DNA of 64,000 nucleotides from Nonomuraea dietziae (GTDB lineage: Bacteria; Actinomycetota; Actinomycetes; Streptosporangiales; Streptosporangiaceae), in NCBI RefSeq assembly GCF_014195505.1, contig NZ_JACIBV010000001.1, positions 6,386,001-6,450,000 of the forward strand, written 5' to 3'. Position numbers and translations under genes: made by a program. Below the pieces are notes generated by a model, which saw nothing but the letters and a program-made list of their open reading frames with translations, ran no database searches and had not been told where the DNA came from. This document shows positions 32,305 to 41,084 of the stretch, piece after piece. Each line of letters begins with the position of its first letter. The stretch's first letter is position 1.

Positions 32305-32334
32305 GCCGCTGCCGCTGCCGCTGCCGCTGCCGCT
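32305..32334. repeat. (GCCGCT)5 hexanucleotide microsatellite
   Basis: Five exact GCCGCT copies lie in a larger GCC/GCT-rich run (about 32248-32370). No surrounding gene is convincing. Such runs are prone to slippage. Confidence 0.75.
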
Positions 32335-32578
32335 GCTGTTGCCGTCGCCGCGGCTCCGGCTGCGGTGGGCTGCGTCGAGGTACCGCTGATCGCGCTCGTG
32401 GATGCCGGCGGTGGGCTCCGATGCCCGTGATCGTGTCTATCTGGCCAGTAGGCGGGCGATCAGATCGGCGGCCAAGTGGAGATCCTTCCGGTGGGCCTGG
32501 TGGCCGCCTTCCTCCCAGGCGTTATCGGCGCGGTCCCTGGAAGTTCGGGGTGGGTGACCGTCCTGTCCGTCATCCTCC

Positions 32579-33003
32579 TGGCCACTGCCTTCCTGTTCGT
32601 TGGCTCCGCCCGCAGAGTGCGTCTGCTCCAGCGGTGGAGTACCGGCCTTCTCGGCGTGATGGCCGCTCGCGATGTCGTCGTCCCCCATCCAGCCGCCCGA
32701 ACGGGGAGCTGAAGCCACCCGGCCTGGCCGCTGTCTTCCTGTTCGTTGGCTCCGCCCGCAGAGTGCGTCTGCTCCAGCGGTGGAGTACCGGCCTTCTCGG
32801 CGTGATGGCCGCTCGCGATGTCGTCGTCCCCCATCCAGCCGCCCGAACGGGGAGCTGAAGCCACCCGGCCTGGCCGCTGTCTTCCTGTTCGTTGGCTCCG
32901 CACGCAGAGTGCGTCTGCTCCAGCGGTGGAGTACCGGCCTTCTCGGCGTGATGTCGCCGTCCTCCACCCAGCCGGCTGCACGGAGAGCTGAAGGTAGTCG
33001 GCC
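32579..33003. repeat. Three-copy tandem repeat, 146-bp unit
   Basis: Copies start at 32579, 32725 and 32871. The first two are 146 bp and differ at only a few bases; the third is shortened to about 133 bp and diverged in its last third. A fourth start (TGGCCACTGGCCGAG at 33004) breaks off. Each unit contains CTCC-AGCGGT-GGAG, a small possible hairpin. The unit is not a multiple of three, so each frame changes from copy to copy and protein coding is unlikely. No spacer-repeat alternation as in CRISPR. Confidence 0.85.
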
Positions 33004-33281
33004 TGGCCACTGGCCGAGCGCCTCAACAGAGAGGACTTGAGGAGAACTGCCGCCATGACGGGAACGCGGGGTGGAGGCCGTCGGCGCGTTCGTCGGCTGG
33101 ATCTCCGGCCGGAGGCGACGCGTCGGGGCTTCCTCGGGCGCTCCGATACGGGCCGGGCGCGCTGTTGCTCGATGCGAGTCGAGTCTGAGCGCTTGGCGGC
33201 GAAGCCGGCCTCAATGCCCGGGGCGTGGCTGGCCTCGGTGTCTGGGGGTGAGTCGGCCTGGTGTTTGGGTGAGCTGGTCTC

Positions 33282-33344
33282 GGTGCTCGGTGCTCGGTGC
33301 TCGGTGCTCGGTGCTCGGTGCTCGGTGCTCGGTGCTCGGTGCTC
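33282..33344. repeat. (GGTGCTC)9 heptanucleotide array
   Basis: Nine exact 7-bp units in a row. The array lies in the non-coding gap before the arginase-like gene. Perfect heptamer runs are hypermutable by slippage and are unusual in a GC-rich actinomycete chromosome. Confidence 0.9.
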
Positions 33345-33525
33345 GGAGCTGCGGGTTGGTGTTGGTGTCTGGGGGGTGGGTTGGCGTGGTGTTTGGGGGG
33401 AGGCTGTCTGAGTGCTCGGGGGGTGAGTCGGGCCTGGTGTTTGGTGGCGATTCGGGGGTGCCAGGGTCGAGGGTGGTCGGGTCGCCGCCGCGAAGGGGGT
33501 CGTGCTGCCGTTGAGGGGCGGCTGC

Positions 33526-33591
33526 GAGGTTCGCTTGTGGTTGCCGTACCTGGTCTCCGAGGCCCGCTTGTGGTTGCCGTACCTGGCCTCA
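33526..33591. repeat. Two-copy 33-bp direct repeat
   Basis: Units at 33526-33558 and 33559-33591 both contain CGCTTGTGGTTGCCGTACC. The second copy reaches into the stop codon region of the arginase-like gene, so the repeat overlaps that gene's 3' end by three bases. Confidence 0.8.
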
Positions 33592-34386
33592 GGGGGTGGT
33601 GAGGTTGGCGATCAGGGGAGTGAGGAGGAGTTGGTCCTCGGGGCGGGACGGTTCGTACTCGGTGATGCCGATTCCCGCCAGCTCGAAGTGCTCCGTCAGC
33701 GTCCTGACGAGCTTGAGGAGGTCGTCGGGCAGGAGGCCGCCGGGGGCGGGGACACCGACCGAGGCGAAGGTGGCGGGGTCCAGGACGTCCAGGTCGATGT
33801 GGATGTAGACCACGTCGGCGCCCGTGTCGGTGACGGCCTGGACCAGGGTGGCGGGGTCGGACAGGTCGGTCACGCCGAGATGGGTGAGGCCACTGGAGGT
33901 GGCGAAGTCGCGCTCGGCGGGGTCGAGGTCGCGGGCACCTGCCAGGACGATCCGCTCAGGGTGGATGGGGTGCTCGGGCAGCAGGGCGTCGTGTCCTTCG
34001 CCGGTCAGCGTGCGCAGCACCATCCCGTGGAAGGCGCCCGAGGGGGAGGAGCCGGGGGTGTTGAGGTCGCCGTGGGCGTCGAACCAGACGAGGGCGAGGC
34101 GGTCGCCGTACCGGTCGAGGGCGGCGGAGACGGGAGCGAGGTCGACGCCGCAGTCTCCGCCGACGGTCACCACGAGCCCGTCGGGGGCTTGGGCCAGGGC
34201 GGCGCGGGTGCGGCCGGCGGTGGTGGCGAGGGCGGCGGGGGCGTCGCCGTCGGCGATGTCCACGCGCAGGTGTACCGCGTTGGGGACCATCTCGGCGAGC
34301 AGCTTGGCGCCGTCGCGCAGTCGGTGGGCGGTAGGGGAGGACGAGCCCTGCCACTGCGGTACTTCGATGACCGTTACCTGGGACAT
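33589..34386 (-). CDS. Arginase/agmatinase/deacetylase-fold protein with altered metal site
   Basis: The 265-residue product has the ureohydrolase fold: VVTVGGDCGVD, WFDAHGDLNT, GITEYEP and HIDLDVLDP. In true arginases the first motif is GGDH and its His binds one manganese; here it is Cys (GGDC). The remaining Asp/His ligands are kept. It may hydrolyse a guanidino compound, use a different metal arrangement, or be inactive. The ATG at 34386 has no strong ribosome site. It stands alone, between two repeat fields, upstream of and reading away from ispE. Confidence 0.85.
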   Translation of the reverse strand: MSQVTVIEVPQWQGSSSPTAHRLRDGAKLLAEMVPNAVHLRVDIADGDAPAALATTAGRTRAALAQAPDGLVVTVGGDCGVDLAPVSAALDRYGDRLALVWFDAHGDLNTPGSSPSGAFHGMVLRTLTGEGHDALLPEHPIHPERIVLAGARDLDPAERDFATSSGLTHLGVTDLSDPATLVQAVTDTGADVVYIHIDLDVLDPATFASVGVPAPGGLLPDDLLKLVRTLTEHFELAGIGITEYEPSRPEDQLLLTPLIANLTTP

Positions 34387-34404
34387 CAGTTCACTTCACC
34401 TTGT

Positions 34405-34560
34405 CTACGAGGTCGACCTTTCTGCGAGGCCGAGGTTTTGGTGAGGTCGACGTGTGCGGGAGGTCTACGTTTCTGGGAGGCCGAGGTTCTGTGTGAGTGA
34501 CGGTTCTGCGAGGTGGCCCTTTTATGTGGCCGAGGTTCTGCGCGGCGGATCGCGGTTCTG
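34405..34560. repeat. Degenerate 17-bp periodic array upstream of ispE
   Basis: The gap 34387-34714 has no gene. GAGG-type motifs recur at 34409, 34426, 34443, 34460 and 34477, exactly 17 bases apart, and less regularly up to about 34560. The unit is close to GAGGYCGACGTTTCTGG. Seventeen bases is not a codon multiple, so it is non-coding. The rest of the gap (34561-34714) holds the ispE promoter region; TAGCAT near 34668 is a possible -10. Confidence 0.65.
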
Positions 34561-34714
34561 CGGAGGCTTGTGGACGGCTTCCGCAGATCCCCGGTCCGGT
34601 GTTCGCAGGATATGACGGCCGGGTGCGGGCGGAAGAGCAGGGCGTGGGGCGCAGGTGGGTCCCGATAGCATCGAGAGCCTTGACCCCGCAGGCCGATGAG
34701 AGTGGCAGAAGCAG

Positions 34715-35617
34715 ATGAGTTCCGTGACCGTCCGGGTGCCCGCAAAGGTCAACGTCCAGCTGTCCGTGGGCCCCTTGCGGGATGACGGCTTCCACGACCT
34801 GGTGAACGTCTTCCACGCCGTCTCGGTCTTCGACGAGGTCGTGGCCAAGGAGTCGGAGACGGTCTCGGTGCGGGTGGAGGGCGAGTCCGCCGACCAGGTG
34901 CCCGTCGACGACGGCAACCTTGCCATCCAGGCCGCCAGGGCGCTGGCCAAGCACGCGGGCAGGACGTACGGCGTCGAGCTGGTCATCCGCAAGGCGATCC
35001 CCGTGGCGGGCGGCATGGCCGGAGGCAGCGCCGACGCGGCGGGCACCCTGGTGGCCTGCAACGAGCTGTGGGGGCTCGGGCTGCCGCTGGAGGACCTGAT
35101 GGAGATCGCCGCGGACCTGGGGAGCGACGTGCCGTTCTCCCTGCTCGGCGGTACGGCGGTGGGCACGGGCAGGGGCGAGCAGCTGACCGCGCTGCCGGTC
35201 AAGGGCGACTTCCACTGGGTGTTCGCCGTCGCGGACGGCGGGCTGTCCACGGCGAAGGTCTACGCCGAGTGCGACAGGCTGAGGGCGGCGGCGGGCACGC
35301 CGGTGGCGTGGCCGCAGGTGAGCGAGGCGCTGCTGAGGGCGCTGAAGGACGGCGACGCGCGGGCGCTGGGCGCCGAGCTGACCAACGACCTCCAGGAGCC
35401 CGCGCTGACGCTGCGCGGATCCCTGGCCAGGACGCTGGAGGCGGGGCGCGAGCACGGGGCGCTGGGCGCGATCGTGTCGGGGTCGGGGCCGACGTGCGCG
35501 TTCCTGGCCGCCGACGAGGAGCACGCCCGCGAGCTGGCCGAGGCGCTGAAGGGCGCGGGAGTGTGCCGTACGGCGGTGCCCGCGCACGGCCCCGTGGCGG
35601 GGGCGTCGATCGTTTGA
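34715..35617 (+). CDS. ispE: 4-diphosphocytidyl-2-C-methyl-D-erythritol kinase IspE
   Basis: IspE phosphorylates the 2-hydroxyl of CDP-methylerythritol in the MEP pathway, which makes isoprenoid precursors, including the polyprenyl carriers used for wall and exopolysaccharide. The 300-residue product is a GHMP kinase: VPAKVNVQLSVG with Lys and Asn near the start, the ATP loop PVAGGMAGGSADAAG, and GSGPTCAFL near the end. The ATG has only a weak ribosome site. Its usual neighbour ksgA is about 11.6 kb away here, with accessory genes in between. The ABC-F gene follows after 55 bp. Confidence 0.95.
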   Translation: MSSVTVRVPAKVNVQLSVGPLRDDGFHDLVNVFHAVSVFDEVVAKESETVSVRVEGESADQVPVDDGNLAIQAARALAKHAGRTYGVELVIRKAIPVAGGMAGGSADAAGTLVACNELWGLGLPLEDLMEIAADLGSDVPFSLLGGTAVGTGRGEQLTALPVKGDFHWVFAVADGGLSTAKVYAECDRLRAAAGTPVAWPQVSEALLRALKDGDARALGAELTNDLQEPALTLRGSLARTLEAGREHGALGAIVSGSGPTCAFLAADEEHARELAEALKGAGVCRTAVPAHGPVAGASIV

Positions 35618-35672
35618 GGGCCGGTCGGCGATGGGCCGTCGTGGACGGGGGAGGGGATAGCCTTGGTGAGCG

Positions 35673-37466
<1,794 letters not shown>

Positions 37467-37480
37467 CGCTCGGCGCGTGG

Positions 37481-37972
37481 TCAGGCGTCGAAGGGTGTGA
37501 GGAGGGTGCGCAGGAGGTCGGCGAGGGCCCTCTGCTCCTCGGCTCCCAGCCCCGCCAGCAGCTCCCGTTCGCGGCGCAGCAGGTCGGCGAAGGCCGCGTC
37601 GACCCGCGCCCGCCCGTCGTCGGTCAGCGACACGAGCACGCCGCGCCGGTCCTCGGGATCGGGCCGCCGCCGCACCAGCCCGGCCTGGGCCAGCCTGTCG
37701 ATGCGGTTGGTCATGGTTCCCGAGGTCACCAGTGTGGCGCGCAGCAGCGCCCCAGGCGACAGCTCGTACGGCTTGCCCGCCCTGCGCAGCGCGGTGAGCA
37801 CGTCGAACTCCCACGGCTCGAGGTCGTGCTCGGCGAAGGAGGCTCGCCGCGCCCTGTCGAGATGACGGGCAAGGCGGGAGACGCGGCTCAGCACCTGCAG
37901 CGGCGTCACATCGAGATCGGGACGCTCCTGCTGCCAGGACGCCACCAGCCTGTCGACCTCGTCCATCGTCAT
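37481..37972 (-). CDS. MarR-family transcriptional repressor
   Basis: From ATG at 37972 the 163-residue product is a MarR winged helix: LTALRRAGKPYELSPGALLRATLVTSGTMTNRIDRLAQAGLVRRRPDPEDRRGVLVSLTDDG spans the recognition helix and wing. Members bind palindromes as dimers and release DNA on ligand or oxidant binding. It faces a SAM methyltransferase across a 55-bp gap filled with a perfect 20-bp palindrome, so it very likely controls both genes. Only one cysteine-poor sequence is seen, so redox sensing is less likely than ligand sensing. It converges on the ABC-F gene. Confidence 0.92.
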   Translation of the reverse strand: MTMDEVDRLVASWQQERPDLDVTPLQVLSRVSRLARHLDRARRASFAEHDLEPWEFDVLTALRRAGKPYELSPGALLRATLVTSGTMTNRIDRLAQAGLVRRRPDPEDRRGVLVSLTDDGRARVDAAFADLLRRERELLAGLGAEEQRALADLLRTLLTPFDA

Positions 37973-37989
37973 GACACGAGTGTACTGTC

Positions 37990-38019
37990 TTGACATCGAG
38001 ATATATATCTCGATATCAA
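37990..38019 (+). promoter_or_regulatory. Tam-like gene promoter: TTGACA - N18 - TATCAA
   Basis: A consensus -35 TTGACA (37990-37995) and a -10 TATCAA (38014-38019) are 18 bp apart. The -10 ends eight bases before the ATG at 38028, with no ribosome site, so the mRNA is probably leaderless. The spacer is occupied by the MarR operator. This is the best sigma70-like promoter in the window. Confidence 0.7.
37995..38014. promoter_or_regulatory. MarR operator, perfect 20-bp palindrome
   Basis: ATCGAGATATATATCTCGAT is an exact palindrome. It fills the spacer of the methyltransferase promoter, and the leftward marR gene starts 23 bases away. A repressor dimer bound here would block both directions. 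Related half-sites (TCTTGACATCGAGA, TGTCAAGAGATA) lie on either side and may hold a second dimer. Confidence 0.75.
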
Positions 38020-38027
38020 TTATCTTT

Positions 38028-38798
38028 ATGTCAAGAGATATCTGGGACCCCGCGACCTATGCCGCGTACGCCGACGAGCGCTCCAGGCCCTTCTTCGAGC
38101 TGGTCGGGCGGGTGCGGGCCGATCAACCCGATTATGTCGTCGACGCGGGCTGCGGATCGGGTGAACTCACCGCGACACTCGCCGAGCGCTGGCCGCGCGC
38201 CACCGTCTACGGCTTCGACTCCTCTCCCGCGATGATCACCAAGGCGCGCCGCCTCGAGACCAGGGCCCGCTTCGACGTCGCCGACGTCGCGCTCTGGCAC
38301 CCCGACCGCCCCATCGACGTGATGGTCTCCAACGCGCTGCTGCAGTGGGTGCCCCAGCACCGCGACCTGTTCGAGCGCTGGATCGACGACCTCAGCTCGG
38401 GCGGCTGGCTCGCCTTCCAGGTGCCGGGCAACTTCGACGCCCCCAGCCACGTGCTGATCCGCAGGCTGTGCGCCAGCGACAACTGGAGGGACAAGCTGGG
38501 CGAGTTCGAGCGCCCGTGGCCGGTCGCCGAGCCGGTGGCCTACCTGGACCAGCTCGCCGCCCTCGGCCTGCGGGTGGACGCGTGGGAGACCACCTACGTC
38601 CACGTCCTGCAGGGTGAGAACGCCGTGCTCAACTGGATCTCGGGCACCGCGCTGCGCCCGATCTTCGATCGGCTCGAACCCGACGAGCGCGCCCGCTTCA
38701 CCGACGAGCTGGCCGTCCTGCTCGACGAGGCCTACCCCACCCGGTCGTACGGCACGCCGTTCCCGTTCCGCCGGATCTTCGTGGTCGGGCAGAAGTGA
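38028..38798 (+). CDS. tam: Class I SAM methyltransferase, trans-aconitate 2-methyltransferase-like
   Basis: The 256-residue product from ATG at 38028 starts DIWDPATYAAYADERSRPF. It has the SAM-binding loop VVDAGCGSGELT, the acidic YGFDSSPAMI, and the VSNALLQWVP and FQVPGNFDAPSH stretches typical of Tam. Tam methylates trans-aconitate, a by-product that inhibits aconitase. A related carboxyl-methyltransferase role is possible. The start was chosen because the promoter -10 is eight bases before it; the frame to 37971 would overlap the promoter. It is divergent from a MarR gene that probably represses it. Confidence 0.85.
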   Translation: MSRDIWDPATYAAYADERSRPFFELVGRVRADQPDYVVDAGCGSGELTATLAERWPRATVYGFDSSPAMITKARRLETRARFDVADVALWHPDRPIDVMVSNALLQWVPQHRDLFERWIDDLSSGGWLAFQVPGNFDAPSHVLIRRLCASDNWRDKLGEFERPWPVAEPVAYLDQLAALGLRVDAWETTYVHVLQGENAVLNWISGTALRPIFDRLEPDERARFTDELAVLLDEAYPTRSYGTPFPFRRIFVVGQK

Positions 38799-38862
38799 GA
38801 AAACTTCTCCCGTTCATCGCCTAGTGGCATGATTGTCCGCAATCGAACGGTTGCGAGGTGCA

Positions 38863-40293
38863 GTGGGCATCGAGATCGAGGACAAGTTCGACGTACCGGG
38901 TGACTACGAGGTGCCCGATCTGAGCAAGCTGGGCCAGATCACCGGCCCCAAGAGCTACCAGCTGGTGGCGCTCTACTACGACACCGCCGATCTGCGCCTG
39001 GCCGCCAGGGGTGTCACGCTGCGGCGGCGGCGCGGGGGGTCCGATCCGGGCTGGCACCTCAAGCTGCCCAAGGCCAAGGGGGCGCGCCAGGAGATCCAGC
39101 TGCCGCTCACCCGCAGCACCAAGGTCGTCCCCGCCGAGCTGGCCGACCTCGTCCAGGGCTACACGCGGGGAGCCGAGCTGCGCGTGGTGGCCGAGCTCGA
39201 CACCCGCAGAACCGTGACCCTGGTGGGCGGAGCCGTCGAGGTGGCCGACGACCGCGTCAAGGGCACCGTCTTCGGCGACGAGCCGCGCGTCCAGCGATGG
39301 CGAGAGGTCGAGGCCGAACTGGTCGACGGCGACCAGGACCTGCTGGCGAAGGTCGGCAAGCGGCTGCGCAAGGCCGGAGCCGTCCCCGCGAGCTCGGCCA
39401 GCAAGCTCGCCAGGCTGCTCGAGCCCGCGCCGCCGATCCGCGCGGATGTCCAGCACGGCAGCGCCGGCGAGGTCGTCGTGAACTACCTCGCGGACCAGGT
39501 CGCCGCCCTCCTCTCGCAGGACCCCCGCGCCCGCAGGGCGGAGGACGACGCCGTGCACCAGATGCGCGTCGCCTCGCGCAGGCTGCGCAGCGCCCTGAAG
39601 GCGTTCACGAGCGTGGTCAAGGACACCGAACCTGTCCAGGAGGAGCTGAAGTGGCTCGCCGCCGTGCTCGGCGAGGCCCGTGACCTCGAGGTCATCAGAG
39701 CCAGGTTCGCGGAGCGCCTCAGGAGGCTCGCCCCCGAGCTCGTGGCGGGCCCCATCCAGGTACGCCTCGGCGACGACCTGGGCAAGCGCGAGCAGGAGGC
39801 CCACGGCAGGATCAGGGAGACGCTGAGCGGCCCGCGTTACTTCGCGCTGCTCGACGCCCTCGACCGCCTGGTCGCCGAGCCGTCCCTGGGCAAGACGGCG
39901 GGCAAGCCGGCAGGGGCCGCGCTGTCCGCGATCGCGGACAAGAACTGGCAGCGCGTGTCGAAGGCCTACGATCACGCTCGGACCGTGACGGATCCCGGCG
40001 AGCGCGAGACGGCCATGCACGAGGTACGCAAGGCGGCCAAACGGGCCCGGTACACCGCTGAGGCGATCGGCGTGGACAAGCTGGCCAAACGCGCCGAAGC
40101 CGTCCAGGAAGCGCTCGGGGCCCACCAGGACGGGGTCGTCGCGCAGGAGACGCTCGCCCGAGAGGCCGAGAGCGCGCGGCAGGCGGGCGAGGACACCTTC
40201 ACCTACGGCGTGCTGGTGGGCATCGAGCGAGCGGCCGCCGAGCGCGCGCACGCCGACTTCCCCCAGGTGTGGGCGAAGGTTCAGACCGCGTAG
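38863..40293 (+). CDS. CYTH-CHAD domain protein (polyphosphate-linked)
   Basis: From GTG at 38863 the product is 476 residues. Residues 1-200 are a CYTH domain with the EXEXK signature EIEDK near the start, a fold of triphosphatases. From about 205 to the end is a CHAD domain of helical repeats with conserved His and Arg/Lys (DDAVHQMRVASRRLRSAL and MHEVRKAAKRARY), known to bind polyphosphate. The earlier start at 38833 (TTG) is in frame, but GTG has GAGG upstream. Convergent with the MutT1/Ppk1 pair by a 13-base overlap. The context supports a polyphosphate role. Confidence 0.92.
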   Translation: MGIEIEDKFDVPGDYEVPDLSKLGQITGPKSYQLVALYYDTADLRLAARGVTLRRRRGGSDPGWHLKLPKAKGARQEIQLPLTRSTKVVPAELADLVQGYTRGAELRVVAELDTRRTVTLVGGAVEVADDRVKGTVFGDEPRVQRWREVEAELVDGDQDLLAKVGKRLRKAGAVPASSASKLARLLEPAPPIRADVQHGSAGEVVVNYLADQVAALLSQDPRARRAEDDAVHQMRVASRRLRSALKAFTSVVKDTEPVQEELKWLAAVLGEARDLEVIRARFAERLRRLAPELVAGPIQVRLGDDLGKREQEAHGRIRETLSGPRYFALLDALDRLVAEPSLGKTAGKPAGAALSAIADKNWQRVSKAYDHARTVTDPGERETAMHEVRKAAKRARYTAEAIGVDKLAKRAEAVQEALGAHQDGVVAQETLAREAESARQAGEDTFTYGVLVGIERAAAERAHADFPQVWAKVQTA

Positions 40294-41084
40294 CGCTCGA
40301 TGTGGACGACCCGGCCGTCCAGGCGGTGGAGGACGGCGAAGGCGCCCTTGCGCAGGTGCACGCGCAGGCCGCTGAGCTCGTCGATCAGCGGAGGCAGCAC
40401 CTTGCCGTGGCTGCACACGGCCGAGGGCCCCTCGAGTCCGCGGACGAGCTCGGCGCTCTGCTCCCTGTCGTAGCCGTGCTCGCTGAGCAGCGGGTCGAGC
40501 CGCAGGTCGGCTCCGGGAAGCGTCTGCACGCACCGCATGCTCGGCGAGCTGACCAGCGAGGAGGGCCGGTAGGCGGGCAGCACCGTGGCAAGGGTGCGCG
40601 CCTGGGCCAGGCCGTCGTCGTCGAGGGGACGCAGGTCGTCGTCGCCCTCCCACGCGTCGCGCGAGCCCGCGCTGCCGTGCCGTACGAGGAGCAGCGGGGT
40701 GGTCTGCGGCGGAGGGGCGGTCAGCAGGCTCGCGTCCCACTCGTAGCTGAGGCGGGCGCGCGCCGCGTCGCGGGTGAGCCAGACCAGCTCGTCCACCTCG
40801 GGACCAGGGACGAACTCGCCCGAGACGGCGCGGGCCGTCCAGTAGTCGACCCGCTTCAGGCGGCCCTTCCTCAGGTAGTGGACGGCGGGCAGCGCCCTGC
40901 CGAGGAGCACGGTGAGCCCAGTCTCCTCCCGCACCTCGCGCAGCGCGGCGGCGATCACGTGCTCGCCCGGCTTCACCTTGCCCTTGGGGAAGGTCCAGTC
41001 GTCGTACTTGGGCCTGTGGACGAGGGCGACCTCGTCGCCCCGCCAGACGACCGCGCCCGCGGCCCTGATGAGCTCAGTCGTCAA
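40281..41084 (-). CDS. mutT1: MutT1-like Nudix hydrolase with C-terminal histidine phosphatase domain
   Basis: The 267-residue product has a Nudix domain (about 1-130) with the full Nudix box GKVKPGEHVIAAALREVREETGL-type pattern (G-x5-E-x7-REVREETG), and a histidine-phosphatase domain beginning LLLVRHGSAGSR. MutT1 of mycobacteria removes 8-oxo-dGTP/GTP and diadenosine-type nucleotides, and is encoded next to ppk1, as here. It overlaps the ppk1 stop region by 11 bases, so both are probably one transcript. It converges with the CYTH-CHAD gene. Confidence 0.92.
   Translation of the reverse strand: MTTELIRAAGAVVWRGDEVALVHRPKYDDWTFPKGKVKPGEHVIAAALREVREETGLTVLLGRALPAVHYLRKGRLKRVDYWTARAVSGEFVPGPEVDELVWLTRDAARARLSYEWDASLLTAPPPQTTPLLLVRHGSAGSRDAWEGDDDLRPLDDDGLAQARTLATVLPAYRPSSLVSSPSMRCVQTLPGADLRLDPLLSEHGYDREQSAELVRGLEGPSAVCSHGKVLPPLIDELSGLRVHLRKGAFAVLHRLDGRVVHIERYAV

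Larger units (their letters stand above)
32079..33588. other. 1.5-kb stretch without a convincing gene, rich in tandem repeats
   Basis: This gap between the GNAT gene and the arginase-like gene holds a hexanucleotide run, a 146-bp three-copy array, a heptanucleotide array and a 33-bp pair (listed separately). Many frames are open on both strands, but they read as shadows of the repeats. A leftward reading at about 32437-32560, ending KDLHLAADLIARLLAR, looks more protein-like and may be a gene remnant. The first 120 bases (32079-32200) are locally AT-richer and probably hold the GNAT promoter. Confidence 0.6.

Noticed and set aside
32183..32389. Small ORF starting ATGACGAGGGAGGTG
   Set aside because: It runs into the GCCGCT microsatellite and reads as Pro/Leu repeats; no ribosome site and no family.
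32579..33003. CRISPR array
   Set aside because: Units are directly adjacent with no spacers, 146 bp is too long, and no cas genes are present.
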